DNA from: Streptomyces sp. S.PB5
GTDB taxonomy: Bacteria; Actinomycetota; Actinomycetes; Streptomycetales; Streptomycetaceae
Reading direction: 5' to 3'
Assembly (NCBI RefSeq): GCF_030403745.1
Contig: NZ_JAQMWP010000006.1
Coordinates: 434,001 to 498,000 of the forward strand
DNA length: 64,000 nucleotides
The notes under the pieces were generated by a model. It saw only the letters and a program-made list of their open reading frames with translations. It was not told where the DNA came from and searched no databases. Positions 15,066 to 27,624 of this stretch are shown in pieces. Each line of letters opens with the position of its first letter. Position 1 is the stretch's first letter. Position numbers and translations under genes: made by a program.

Positions 15066-15946
15066 GCACCCTTGCTCTGAAGAAGCCGAGGACACCGGTG
15101 CGCCCCGCCCGGATCCTGCTGCACGTCGTCCTGGTCACCATGGCCCTGGCCTGGCTCGCCCCGCTGCTCTGGGCGATCTACGCGGCCCTGCGCCCGTACT
15201 CGGAGACCAGCGAGAAGGGGTACGTGTCCTGGCCGGACTCCCTGAGCCTGGACAACTTCACCAACGCCTTCACGCAGTCGGACATGACGCACTACTTCGT
15301 CAACACGGTGATCATCGCCGTGCCGGCGGTCCTGCTGACCCTGTTCCTCTCCTCGATGGTGGCCTTCTACGTCAGCCGCTTCGACTTCCGCCTCAACCTC
15401 GCCCTGCTGCTGCTCTTCACGGCCGGCAACCTGCTCCCGCAGCAGGTCATCATCACCCCGCTGTACCGGCTGTACCTCCTGATCGACCTGCCGGGCATCA
15501 CGATGAGCGGCAAGCTGTACGACTCCGCGCTGGGCCTGGTCCTGATCCACGTGGCGTTCCAGTCCGGCTTCTGCGCGTTCGTGCTGAGCAACTACATGCG
15601 CTCGCTCCCGCACGAACTGACCGAGGCCGCACTGGTCGACGGCGCGTCCGTGTGGCGGCAGTACTGGCAGATCACGCTCCCGCTGTGCAAGCCCGCGATG
15701 GCCGCGCTCGGGACCCTGCTGTCCATCTGGATCTACAACGACTTCTTCTGGGCACTGGTCCTGATCTCCACCGGCGAGAACATGCCGATCACCTCGGCGC
15801 TGAACAACCTCTCCGGTACGTACTTCACGGACCCGAACCTGGTGGCGGCCGGTGCCCTGCTGACCGCGATCCCGACCCTGATCGTCTACTTCGTGCTGCA
15901 GCGGCAGTTCGTGAGCGGTCTGACCCTCGGCGCCAACAAGGGCTGA
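15062..15946 (+). CDS. Sugar ABC transporter permease (MalG-like)
   Basis: The 294-residue protein has six membrane spans. The EAA loop reads TEAALVDGASVWRQYWQITLP. It pairs with the preceding permease to form the channel, and the C-terminus (QRQFVSGLTLGANKG) is typical of MalG-type subunits. Its start overlaps the upstream stop by four bases. Confidence 0.93.
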   Translation: MSTLALKKPRTPVRPARILLHVVLVTMALAWLAPLLWAIYAALRPYSETSEKGYVSWPDSLSLDNFTNAFTQSDMTHYFVNTVIIAVPAVLLTLFLSSMVAFYVSRFDFRLNLALLLLFTAGNLLPQQVIITPLYRLYLLIDLPGITMSGKLYDSALGLVLIHVAFQSGFCAFVLSNYMRSLPHELTEAALVDGASVWRQYWQITLPLCKPAMAALGTLLSIWIYNDFFWALVLISTGENMPITSALNNLSGTYFTDPNLVAAGALLTAIPTLIVYFVLQRQFVSGLTLGANKG

Positions 15947-15973
15947 CCGCCCTTCACTTGAAAGAGAACCACC

Positions 15974-17296
15974 GTGTCCCACTCCTTCACCCCGGTCGCC
16001 TCCGTGCCCGTGGACGCGGCGAACGCCCGTGTCCACGAGGAGGGCTGGCAGTCCTGGAGCCCCAGCGGCGCCTACGCCCTCGGTGACAAGCCGTACCGCC
16101 CGACCAACGACAACTGGGCGACGGTCTGCTACCGGCCCGGCGTCACCGTGCCCGCGGGGACCTTCCAGGGCGAGGGCCTGCTGGCGCTCGACCCGGGGGA
16201 CGGGTCGGCGGTCCGGCTCTGGGCCGCCGTGAACCCGGCCCGGGAGGTCCCGTCGATCCGTCTGGCCGTCTCCGGCGACCTGGCGGAGATCAGCGCGGAC
16301 GGCCCGGTGAAGGAGTGGACCGGCACGGACATCCAGGAACTGCTGGGCAGTTGGGCCGCCTCCCTGGAGGTCGCGCCCCCGCGCCCGGCGCCCACCGTCT
16401 GGTGCTCCTGGTACGAGTACTTCACCCAGGTCACCGAGGACGACATCCACGAGAACCTCCGCGCGATGGACACCCTCGACCTGCCCATCGACGTCGTCCA
16501 GATCGACGACGGCTACCAGAAGGCCCTCGGCGACTGGCTCACCCTCTCCGGCCGCTTCCGCTCCCGCCGGGGCATCGCGGACGCCATCCGGGCACGCGGC
16601 CGCCGGGCCGGCATCTGGACCGCCCCCTTCCTCGTCGACCCGGCGAGCGACCTGGCCGCCGAACACCCCGACTGGCTGGTCAAGGCCCCGAGCGGGCAGG
16701 GCGGCGGCTTCCTGCACGCCGGCCGCAACTGGGGCCACGACCTGTGCGTCCTGGACACCACCCACCCCGAGGCGGCCGCCTACCTGACCGAGGTCTTCCG
16801 TACGCTCCGCTCCGAGGGCTACGACTACTTCAAGGTCGACTTCCTCTACGCGGGCGCCCTGGAAGGCGTACGGCACTCCGGCGCCGACCCGCTCACCGCG
16901 TACCGCCAGGGCGTCGAGCTGATCCGCGAGGCGATCGGCGCCGACGCCTACCTGCTCGGCTGCGGCGCCCCGATCCTCGCCTCCATCGGTCTCTTCGACG
17001 CCATGCGGGTCAGCCCCGACACGGCCCCGCACCGCCGCCCCGAGGCCGACGACTACAGCCAGCCCGGCCAGGACCCGGCCGAGTTCACGGGCGTCGGACG
17101 CCAGTGGCAGCACGGCCGGTTCTGGGTCAACGACCCCGACTGTCTGATGGCCCGCCCGTCCGTGGAGACGCGGGAACGCTGGGCCGCGCATGTCGAGGCG
17201 ACCGGCGGCCTCATGGCGTCCAGCGACCGGCTGCTGTCCCTGGACCAGTGGGGCGTGGACACCACCCGCCGTCTCCTGGGCGGAGTCCGGGCATGA
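15974..17296 (+). CDS. Alpha-galactosidase, GH36-type
   Basis: The 440-residue protein starts at GTG after AAAGAGAACCACC. The GH36/GH-D core is visible: WCSWYEYF near residue 137, DVVQIDDGYQ, and YDYFKVDFLYAGAL with the nucleophile Asp. The downstream Asp in RVSPDTAP is the likely acid/base. It is shorter than the roughly 700-residue bacterial GH36 enzymes because the large N-terminal beta domain is reduced. No signal peptide is seen, so hydrolysis occurs after import. Its stop overlaps the beta-galactosidase start (ATGA). Confidence 0.9.
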   Translation: MSHSFTPVASVPVDAANARVHEEGWQSWSPSGAYALGDKPYRPTNDNWATVCYRPGVTVPAGTFQGEGLLALDPGDGSAVRLWAAVNPAREVPSIRLAVSGDLAEISADGPVKEWTGTDIQELLGSWAASLEVAPPRPAPTVWCSWYEYFTQVTEDDIHENLRAMDTLDLPIDVVQIDDGYQKALGDWLTLSGRFRSRRGIADAIRARGRRAGIWTAPFLVDPASDLAAEHPDWLVKAPSGQGGGFLHAGRNWGHDLCVLDTTHPEAAAYLTEVFRTLRSEGYDYFKVDFLYAGALEGVRHSGADPLTAYRQGVELIREAIGADAYLLGCGAPILASIGLFDAMRVSPDTAPHRRPEADDYSQPGQDPAEFTGVGRQWQHGRFWVNDPDCLMARPSVETRERWAAHVEATGGLMASSDRLLSLDQWGVDTTRRLLGGVRA

Positions 17297-19293
17297 AGCC
17301 GAACGTCCCCGGTATCGCCTACGGCGGCGACTACAACCCCGAGCAGTGGCCCGAGGAGGTCTGGGCCGAGGACATGCGCCTCATGGCCGAGGCCGGGGTG
17401 AACATGGTCAGCGTCGGCATCTTCTCCTGGGCGCTGCTGGAGCCGAGGGAGGGCGAGTACGACTTCTCCCTGCTGGACCGCGTCCTCGACCTGCTCCACG
17501 CCCACGGCATCGCCGCCGACCTGGCCACCCCGACGGCGGCCCCGCCGGCCTGGTTCTTCGTGAAGCATCCCGAGGCGCTCCCCGTGGACAAGGACGGCAG
17601 GGGACTGTCGTACGGCAGCCGTCAGACGTTCTGCCCGTCGAGCCCGGCCTACCGGGAGGCGGCGCTGCGGATGGCGCGGGCGCTGGGGGAGCGGTACGCC
17701 GGGCATCCGGCGGTCGTGATGTGGCACGTCCACAACGAGTACGGCTGTCACAACGCGGAGTGCTTCTGCGAGGAGAGCGCGGCGGCTTTCCGGGTCTGGC
17801 TGCGAGAGAAGTACAGCGGCCTGGCGGAACTCAACGACGCCTGGGGCACCCGCTTCTGGAGCCAGTGGTACTACGACTGGGACGAGATCATCCCGCCGCG
17901 TGCCACGGGTGCCGTCCCCAACCCCACCCACCAGCTGGACTGGCGGCGCTTCTGCAGCGACGCGCTGCTGGCCCTGTGCGAGGCGGAGCGGGAGGTGCTG
18001 CGGGAGGCGGCGCCGGAGATCCCCGCGACCACCAACTTCATGGTGATGCACAACTTCGACGCGCTGGACTACTGGCGCTGGGCCCCGAAGCTGGACGTCG
18101 TCTCCAACGACCACTACCTCCGATCCACGGACCCCGAGTCGCACATCGACCTCGCGCTCAGCGGTGACCTGGTGCGCTCGCTGGCCGGCGGCCCCTGGCT
18201 GCTCATGGAGCACTCGACGGGCGCGGTGAACTGGCAGCCGGTCAACCGGGCGAAGGGGCCCGGTGAGCTGCGCCGGAACGCCCTCGCCCATGTGGCCCGC
18301 GGCGCCGACGGCATCGCCTACTTCCAGTGGCGGGCGGCGAAGGCGGGTGCCGAGCAGTGGCACTCGGCGATGCTGCCGCACGCCGGGACCGACAGCCAGA
18401 TCTGGCGAGATGTCGTCCGACTGGGCGCGGATCTGCGGGCGTTGGCGGAGGTACGGGGGTCCACGGTCCCGGCGCAGGTGGCCGTCGTCTGGGACTGGAA
18501 CGCGCGCTGGGCCCTGGAACTGCCCTCGCAGCCGAGCGAGGACGTCCGGTTCCAGGAGCTGGTGCGCGCCTGGTACGAGCCGCTGTGGCGGTCGGGCATC
18601 GCGGTGGACTTCGTCCGTCCGGAGGCGGACCTGTCGTCGTACCGTCTGGTGCTGGCGCCCTCGCTCTACCTGGTCGACGACGAGGGCGCGGCGAACCTGA
18701 CCGGCTTCGCGGAGCGGGGCGGCACGCTGGCGGTCGGGTTCCACAGCGGGGCCGTCGACTCCAACTGCCATGTGAGGCTGGGTGGTTACCCCGGGGCGTT
18801 CCGTGCGGCGCTGGGCGTGCGCACGGACGAGCTGTTCCCGCTGCTGCCGGGGGAGTCGCTGGAGCTGAGCGCCGGTGGAGTGGCCTCCCTGTGGTCGGAG
18901 CGGGTGCGGCTGGAGGGTGCGGAGGCCGTGTCGGCGTATATGCAGGGCCCGTTGGCGGGCGTACCCGCGGTGACCCGCAACTCCTATGGTGCGGGCACCA
19001 CTTGGTACCTGGCCACGCGACCGGACCCGGCGACGCTCGCCGCGCTGCTCGACCGGATGTGCACGGAGGCGGGCGTGATGCCGGTCCTCGATGCCCCGGA
19101 GGGTGTCGAGGCGGTGCTGCGGCGGGGCGCGGAGGCGGACTATCTCTTCCTGATCAACCACACCGGGACGAGCGCGGAGATCTCCGTGTCCGGGCAGGCC
19201 ATCGAACTGCTCAGCGGGAAGCCGGTGCCGGGCGCGGTCACCGTCGCGGCGGGCGAGGTGGCGGTGGTGAGGAAGCCGCGGGATCCGCGATGA
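17293..19293 (+). CDS. Beta-galactosidase, GH42
   Basis: The 666-residue intracellular enzyme starts GIAYGGDYNPEQWP, the GH42 signature. The acid/base Glu lies in WHVHNEYGCH, followed by the Zn-binding Cys cluster (CHNAECFC). The nucleophile Glu lies in LLMEHSTGAVNW near residue 305. A trimerisation domain and a C-terminal beta domain follow. It removes terminal beta-galactose. Together with the alpha-galactosidase, the operon could degrade a mixed alpha/beta-galactoside imported by the transporter. Confidence 0.93.
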   Translation: MKPNVPGIAYGGDYNPEQWPEEVWAEDMRLMAEAGVNMVSVGIFSWALLEPREGEYDFSLLDRVLDLLHAHGIAADLATPTAAPPAWFFVKHPEALPVDKDGRGLSYGSRQTFCPSSPAYREAALRMARALGERYAGHPAVVMWHVHNEYGCHNAECFCEESAAAFRVWLREKYSGLAELNDAWGTRFWSQWYYDWDEIIPPRATGAVPNPTHQLDWRRFCSDALLALCEAEREVLREAAPEIPATTNFMVMHNFDALDYWRWAPKLDVVSNDHYLRSTDPESHIDLALSGDLVRSLAGGPWLLMEHSTGAVNWQPVNRAKGPGELRRNALAHVARGADGIAYFQWRAAKAGAEQWHSAMLPHAGTDSQIWRDVVRLGADLRALAEVRGSTVPAQVAVVWDWNARWALELPSQPSEDVRFQELVRAWYEPLWRSGIAVDFVRPEADLSSYRLVLAPSLYLVDDEGAANLTGFAERGGTLAVGFHSGAVDSNCHVRLGGYPGAFRAALGVRTDELFPLLPGESLELSAGGVASLWSERVRLEGAEAVSAYMQGPLAGVPAVTRNSYGAGTTWYLATRPDPATLAALLDRMCTEAGVMPVLDAPEGVEAVLRRGAEADYLFLINHTGTSAEISVSGQAIELLSGKPVPGAVTVAAGEVAVVRKPRDPR

Positions 19294-19352
19294 GTTCCGC
19301 CGTCCTCTCCGGTCATACCCGCGACACCTTGACCTGAGAGGACGCGACCGCC

Positions 19353-19559
19353 ATGACCGAACCCGTGAAGGGCCCCGCCAGCTACTTCCCCTCCATCGAG
19401 AAGAAGTACGGCCGCCCGATCGCCGAGTGGGTGGACCTCATCCGCAGCTCCCCGCTGACCAAGCACATGCAGCTCGTCACCTGGCTCAAGACGGAGCACG
19501 GTCTTGGCCACGGGCACGCCAACGCGCTGGTGGCGCACACGCTGGCGGAGGGCAAGTGA
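19353..19559 (+). CDS. DUF4287 small protein
   Basis: The 68-residue protein (MTEPVKGPASYFPSIEKKYG, then WVDLIRSS and GLGHGHANALVAH) matches DUF4287 over its whole length. It is cytoplasmic and of unknown function, and it is preceded by GAGAGGAC. It ends 36 bp before the convergent ArsR-like gene. Confidence 0.85.
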   Translation: MTEPVKGPASYFPSIEKKYGRPIAEWVDLIRSSPLTKHMQLVTWLKTEHGLGHGHANALVAHTLAEGK

Positions 19560-19595
19560 GGCCTTCCTGAAGGACCTCGGGTCCTCGAAGGTCCC

Positions 19596-20582
19596 CTACC
19601 GGCGTCCCGCCAACCGCGCCCCCTCCGGCGTCCGCCGGTACAGCACCGCCCGCCCCGACCGGGCGCGGACGACCAGCCCCGCCCGGTGCAGCACACCCAG
19701 GTGGTACGACACCGTGGCGGGGCTGAGGAAATGACGGGCCGCCAGCTGCGCGGTGGACGCCGGCAGGGACAGCGCCGCCAGCAGCCCCGCACGGGTGGAG
19801 CCGAGCAGCCCGGCCAGCTCGGCGGAGGGCGGTACGGGCACGGTGGGCCGGTCCCGCACCGGGTAGGCCAGCATCGGCGGCCGCTGCCAGGGCGGGACGG
19901 GATCGACGGCCACCGCCGGCCGGGGCACCACGAGCGACGGCATCACGACGACCAGCGGCACGCTCACACAGACCGTGAACCGGCTCTCGACGCGCAGCGT
20001 CCCGTCCGCCCAACGGATCTCCGGATGCAGCGAGTCGAACATCCCGGCCGCCCCGCGCCGGGCCAGTACCCCGGCACACCGGTCGACCTCGGCGTCGAGC
20101 ACGGCCCGCGCGGCCTCCCAGTGCGGGGCGAAGGCGAGCTCCCAGTACCGCCGCAGCTCGTCCGCGGCCTGCCGGGCGACCGAGGCCCCGCCCCGGGCCA
20201 TGGCCCGCCGCACCTCCCCGGACAACTCGGCCCCCGCCAGCCCGTTCCGGGGCCGCCCGTCCCGCAGGGCCTCCAGTTCCTCGACGACCCGCTCGGGCGG
20301 GGTGGCCCGCACCCGCTCCAGCTCCTGCTCGACACCGGGCGAGGGCCCGTCGGGATGCGGGCTGAGGAAGTCCGGCACATACCCGCCGCCGTCCAGCGCC
20401 AGCTCCGACAGCAACGGCAACCGCGCCCGCCGCAGCACCCGCCGGGCCCGCGCCACCCACGGGTCGGCATTCGGGGCGGGCCGTAATCCGAAGGGCAACA
20501 AGGTCGCCACGACCTCATGCAACGGCGACACGGCAAACCGCGAACGGGCCAGCCCATCGGCATCCACGGTGAGCTCGATCAA
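19596..20582 (-). CDS. ArsR-type winged-helix transcriptional regulator with DUF5937 N-domain
   Basis: The 328-residue protein starts at TTG, supported by AGGGAG seven bases upstream. Residues 1–230 match the DUF5937 region that precedes the DNA-binding domain in many Streptomyces regulators. The C-terminus has a winged helix (STAQLAARHFLSPATVSYHLGVLHRAG, shown in part: residues about 280–305) like ArsR/SmtB, but no metal-binding Cys cluster is visible. It is probably a ligand-responsive repressor. The divergent secreted hydrolase gene 275 bp away is a candidate target. Confidence 0.85.
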   Translation of the reverse strand: MIELTVDADGLARSRFAVSPLHEVVATLLPFGLRPAPNADPWVARARRVLRRARLPLLSELALDGGGYVPDFLSPHPDGPSPGVEQELERVRATPPERVVEELEALRDGRPRNGLAGAELSGEVRRAMARGGASVARQAADELRRYWELAFAPHWEAARAVLDAEVDRCAGVLARRGAAGMFDSLHPEIRWADGTLRVESRFTVCVSVPLVVVMPSLVVPRPAVAVDPVPPWQRPPMLAYPVRDRPTVPVPPSAELAGLLGSTRAGLLAALSLPASTAQLAARHFLSPATVSYHLGVLHRAGLVVRARSGRAVLYRRTPEGARLAGRR

Positions 20583-20856
20583 GAAGCACTCCCTTCAGAC
20601 CCACGCGCCCACCCAGCCTGCGGGCAGGCGTGCCGCCAGGTCGACGCCCACCCAGGCAGGCGGTGCCTCCCAGGCCTGCCTGGCCTGCGGGCATTCGTGC
20701 CACCCAGGGCGGCACGGGTGGGCGCAGGCGGCACCCGCCGACGCGGGTCAGCGGCACCCACCGCACAGCAACCCCCACTCTGGGAACCCTTCGAACCTCC
20801 TCGAATCCTGGCACGGAACCTCGCACCCACACCCCCGATCGGCGCACCCTGAGCAC
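20583..20856. promoter_or_regulatory. Divergent intergenic region with inverted and direct repeats
   Basis: The region between the ArsR-like gene and the hydrolase contains the inverted repeat CCAGGC-CT-GCCTGG (20670–20683). Related GGC(A)GG…GTGCC direct repeats lie around 20620–20705. These are candidate binding sites for the adjacent regulator. No −10/−35 pair is convincing on either strand. Confidence 0.35.
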
Positions 20857-22251
20857 GTGGGAAGACGACGGACGACCGCGATCACCCTGGCCGCAGCCGC
20901 TGCCCTGCTGCTGTCAGGCACCTGTACGTCGAACGCCCAGGACCGGCAGGCCGCGGCGTCGCCCGGGGAGAGCGGGGGACTCTCCGGCGCCGCGGCCTGC
21001 CCCGGCCTCGACGGGTACACATGCGCCACCCTGTCCGTCCCGCTGGACCACCGCGGCGCCACCTCCGGCCGGCTGCCCCTGAAGGTGGCCACGGCCGACA
21101 ACACCAAGGCCCCCAAGGGCGTCCTGGTGTTCCTGACGGGCGGCCCGGGCCAGCCGGGCGTGCCGTATGTGAAACGCGTGGCCGAGCGGTTGAAGCCGGT
21201 GCTGAAGGACTACCGCCTGGTGATGTTCGACCAGCGCGGCACCGGCGACGGCGCCCTGAACTGCCCGCGGCTGCAGGAACAGATGGGCTCCTCGGACCTG
21301 ACCCCGCCGACGGCCGAGGCGGTGCGGTCCTGCGGCGCGTCACTGGGCACCGACCGCCGCTTCTACGGCACGAACGACACCGTCGCCGACCTCGAACTCC
21401 TCCGCCGCGCCCTCGGCGTACGCACACTGACGCTGGACGGCGTCTCGTACGGCACGTACACCGCGGAGCGCTACGCCCTCGCCCACCCCGGCCGCGTCTC
21501 CCGCCTGGTCCTCGACTCGGTCGTCCCGCAGACCGGCTACGACCCCATGGACCTCGCCGCGATGCGCGCGGCGCCGGCCGTCCTGACCGCGGCCTGCGAG
21601 GCGACCGGCTGCCCGACGGACCCGGCGGCGGACCTGGCCGAGGTGGTGGAGACGTACGACAACGGCGTGGACGTCCTCGACGCCCTGACGACGTACGAAT
21701 TCGTCGACCCGGACTACACGGCGGCGATCGACGCCCTGCACAAGGCGGCGAACGGCGACGACGGCCCGTTGAAGGGTCTGATCGAGGGGGTGCGGCAGGG
21801 CAGCGCGGCGACGGCCGAGGAGCTGAGCCAGGGGCTGCATGCCGCGACCCTCTGCCTGGACGGCCGTTACCCGTGGGGCAGGTCGGACGCACCGGAGGAA
21901 GGCCGTGAGGAAGCCCTGGCCAAGGCGGCGGCTGAGCTGACCCCGTCGGACCACGGCCCCTTCGACCCGAGGACGGCGACGGGCCTCGGCTCGATGCGGT
22001 CCTGTCTGTACTGGCCCCGCACACCCGCCCCGCCCCTGCCCCCGGCGGACCGCCGCCTCCCGGGCGTGCCGGTGCTGCTGCTGGGCGGCGACCGTGATCT
22101 GTCGACACCGCTGGAGTGGCTGTACGACCAGAAGAGGCTCACGCCGAGGGCCCAGGTCGTCGTGGTCCGCGGCGCCGCCCACTCCGTACAGACCCGGGCG
22201 GTGAGTGACCAGGGGCGGAAGGCCGTGGCGGACTTCCTTCTGGATCATTGA
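20857..22251 (+). CDS. Secreted alpha/beta-hydrolase (TAP-like peptidase family)
   Basis: The 464-residue protein starts at GTG (MGRRRTTAITLAAAAALLLS) with a signal peptide; a Cys at about residue 23 may be lipidated, but the lipobox is imperfect. The nucleophile elbow GVSYG lies near residue 200, and the C-terminal TAP-like domain holds GGDRDLSTPLEW (Asp) and GAAHSVQ (His). Relatives are tripeptidyl or proline aminopeptidases secreted by Streptomyces. No ribosome binding site precedes the GTG, so translation may be leaderless. Confidence 0.87.
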   Translation: MGRRRTTAITLAAAAALLLSGTCTSNAQDRQAAASPGESGGLSGAAACPGLDGYTCATLSVPLDHRGATSGRLPLKVATADNTKAPKGVLVFLTGGPGQPGVPYVKRVAERLKPVLKDYRLVMFDQRGTGDGALNCPRLQEQMGSSDLTPPTAEAVRSCGASLGTDRRFYGTNDTVADLELLRRALGVRTLTLDGVSYGTYTAERYALAHPGRVSRLVLDSVVPQTGYDPMDLAAMRAAPAVLTAACEATGCPTDPAADLAEVVETYDNGVDVLDALTTYEFVDPDYTAAIDALHKAANGDDGPLKGLIEGVRQGSAATAEELSQGLHAATLCLDGRYPWGRSDAPEEGREEALAKAAAELTPSDHGPFDPRTATGLGSMRSCLYWPRTPAPPLPPADRRLPGVPVLLLGGDRDLSTPLEWLYDQKRLTPRAQVVVVRGAAHSVQTRAVSDQGRKAVADFLLDH

Positions 22252-22355
22252 GGCACCTGATCACTGAGGCACCGGGTCGCTGCCCGCGAGCTCATGTCTT
22301 TCGACAACACGGCCGGTGCGGTGCCGGAGGAAGGTACGACCACGGAGTCGCCCCC

Positions 22356-22384
22356 TTGACCTCGCTGGTCGCGGCCACTAATTT
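22356..22384 (+). promoter_or_regulatory. Promoter of the xanthine dehydrogenase operon
   Basis: TTGACC (22356–22361) and TAATTT (22379–22384) are separated by exactly 17 bp, close to the housekeeping-sigma consensus. The predicted start near 22391 would give a roughly 300-base untranslated leader before xdhA, containing a small ORF and two hairpins. Confidence 0.75.
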
Positions 22385-22429
22385 GCGGTAAACGTCGACC
22401 CATAACGCCCGAAAGGAGGCGACCGGCAG

Positions 22430-22507
22430 ATGAACACCAGCTCTGATCTCGGTCGCCTCGCCCACTGCACCGTCTGGGTTCCGGGCCGGATCGCGCACGG
22501 CTGCTGA
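22430..22507 (+). CDS. 25-residue leader peptide candidate upstream of xdhA
   Basis: ATG at 22430 is preceded by AAAGGAGG (22412–22419), a very strong Shine-Dalgarno, with ten bases between. The peptide begins MNTSSDLGRLAHCTVWVPG and ends AHGC. It contains two Cys, two His and one Trp. It is unlike the Cys/Arg leader peptides I know from Streptomyces sulfur genes. A hairpin begins 13 bp after its stop codon, an arrangement typical of translation-controlled attenuation. Confidence 0.55.
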   Translation: MNTSSDLGRLAHCTVWVPGRIAHGC

Positions 22508-22520
22508 GCAGGCCGTTCTG

Positions 22521-22591
22521 ATGTGCCCGCGCGGGGCACATTCCGGGTTTCCCGTCATCTTTTTCCGGCACGTCGTTGTCGCGTGCCTTTT
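22521..22591 (+). promoter_or_regulatory. Candidate attenuator: two hairpins with alternative pairing
   Basis: Hairpin 1 (22521–22541) is ATGTGCCC/GGGCACAT with a five-base loop. Hairpin 2 pairs GGCACG (22567–22572) with CGTGCC (22582–22587) and is followed directly by TTTT, like a terminator. GGCAC of hairpin 1 (22535–22539) can instead pair with GTGCC of hairpin 2 (22583–22587), so the structures can be mutually exclusive. Folding was done by eye only. Confidence 0.5.
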
Positions 22592-22694
22592 GGCGCCCGC
22601 TCCTCGCAGGTGGCGCGCATGAACACAGAAAGCTGCCTGAGAAATTGGCGAATATGATGAATCGACGGATCACGCACCAGAACGAAGGCCTGTC

Positions 22695-24160
22695 ATGACA
22701 GAGGCGCGGATCACGGTCAACGGGAAAGAAACCCCTATTTCACCGGCTGCCCCCCACACCACCGTGCTGGATTTCCTGCGCGAGCGTGGTCTGACCGGCA
22801 CCAAGGAGGGCTGCGCCGAGGGTGAGTGCGGAGCCTGTTCGGTGCTGGTGGCCCGTCCCGGGGTGAACAAGCCGACCGACTGGGTCGCGGTCAACGCCTG
22901 TCTGGTCCCGGCCGCGGCGCTGGACGGCCAGGAGGTCATCACCTCCGAGGGCCTCGCCACCGTCGGCGCGGACGGCACCCCGCCCACCCTGCACCCGGTG
23001 CAGGAGGAGATGGCGGCCCGCGGCGGCTCCCAGTGCGGCTACTGCACGCCCGGCTTCATCTGCAGCATGGCCTCCGAGTACTACCGGCCCGACCGCTGCG
23101 CGCACACAGAGCCTGAATCGGCAGACGGTGGCGACCACGAGCACGGTCCCAACGGGTTCGACCTGCACGCCCTCTCCGGAAACCTGTGCCGCTGCACCGG
23201 CTACCGTCCGATCCGCGACGCCGCCTTCGCCGTCGGTCAGCCCACGGACGAGGACCCCCTCGCCCGGCGCCGCGAGCAGGCCCCGCCCGCCCCGGTCGCC
23301 ACCGAGTACACCCAGGACGACAGCACCTTCCTGCGCAAGGAGACCCTCGCCGAGACGCTGCGGCTGCTGCGAGAGCGGCCCGACGCGGTCGTGGTCGCCG
23401 GTTCCACCGACTACGGCGTCGAGGTCAACATCCGCTCCCGCCGCGACGGTTGTGTCGTCGCCGTCGACCGGCTGCCCGAACTGCGGGAACTGCGCGTCGA
23501 GTCCGACCACATCGAGATCGGCGCGGCCCTGACGCTCACCGAGATCGAGCGCCGTCTCGACGGTCAAGTGCCGCTGCTCGCTGAGCTGTTCCCGCAGTTC
23601 GCCTCCCGGCTCATCCGCAACGGCGCGACCCTCGGCGGCAACCTCGGCACCGGCTCCCCGATCGGTGACAGCCCGCCGGTGCTGCTCGCGCTGGAGGCGT
23701 CGCTGGTGCTCGCCGACGCCGACGGCGAGCGCGTGGTCCCGCTCGCGGAGTACTTCACCGGCTACCGGCAGAGCGTGCGCCGGCCCGACGAGCTGATCCG
23801 CGCCGTCCGCGTCCCGCTGCCGCCGGCGCCGGTCGCCGCCTTCCACAAGATCGCCAAGCGGCGCTTCGACGACATCTCCAGCGTCGCCGTCGCCTTCGCG
23901 CTCGACATCGAGGACGGCATCGTCCGCAAGGCCCGGATCGGCCTGGGCGGTGTCGCCGCCACCCCGATCCGCGCGCTCGCCACCGAGGCGGCCCTGGAAG
24001 GCAGGCCCTGGTCGGCGGAGACTGTGGATACCGCGGCCCGGGTGCTGCGGGGCGAGGGAACGCCGATGGACGACCACCGCGCCAGCTCCCTCTACCGTTC
24101 CGCGATGCTCGGCCAGAGCCTCAAGAAGCTGCACGCACAGAACACCGAGGCGGTGTCGTC

Positions 24161-24164
<4 letters not shown>
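22695..24164 (+). CDS. xdhA: Xanthine dehydrogenase small subunit ([2Fe-2S] and FAD)
   Basis: The 489-residue subunit has both [2Fe-2S] domains. The plant-type one is GCAEGECGACSVLV near residues 40–55; the second has QCGYCTPGF and NLCRCTGYRPI. An insertion rich in acidic residues and His separates the two Cys pairs of the second domain. The FAD domain follows, with NGATLGGNLGTGSPIGD near residue 315. Electrons from hypoxanthine or xanthine oxidation pass through it to NAD+. The start codon follows GAAGG by seven bases. Its stop overlaps the next gene (ATGA). Confidence 0.93.
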
Positions 24165-26641
<2,477 letters not shown>

Positions 26642-26642
26642 C

Positions 26643-27452
<810 letters not shown>

Positions 27453-27491
27453 CCCTCCGGTTTCCGCTGGAATTCGGCGGGGTTACCGGTC

Positions 27492-27527
27492 ACCTGCCCT
27501 TCATACGAAGCTACGAGAAGGGCAGGT
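27492..27527 (+). terminator. Hairpin ending the xdh operon
   Basis: ACCTGCCCTTC (27492–27502) pairs with GAAGGGCAGGT (27517–27527), an 11-bp perfect stem with a 14-base loop, 40 bp after the xdhC stop. No T-run follows, as is common for Streptomyces terminators. Confidence 0.65.
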
Positions 27528-27624
27528 CGGCCCGCCGACTCCTTCATGGTTTCGGTGACTGACCCTCCACGAGGCCCGACGGGTCTACTTGCGCTGGGAG
27601 CGACCCGCAGAAGAAGGAGCCACC

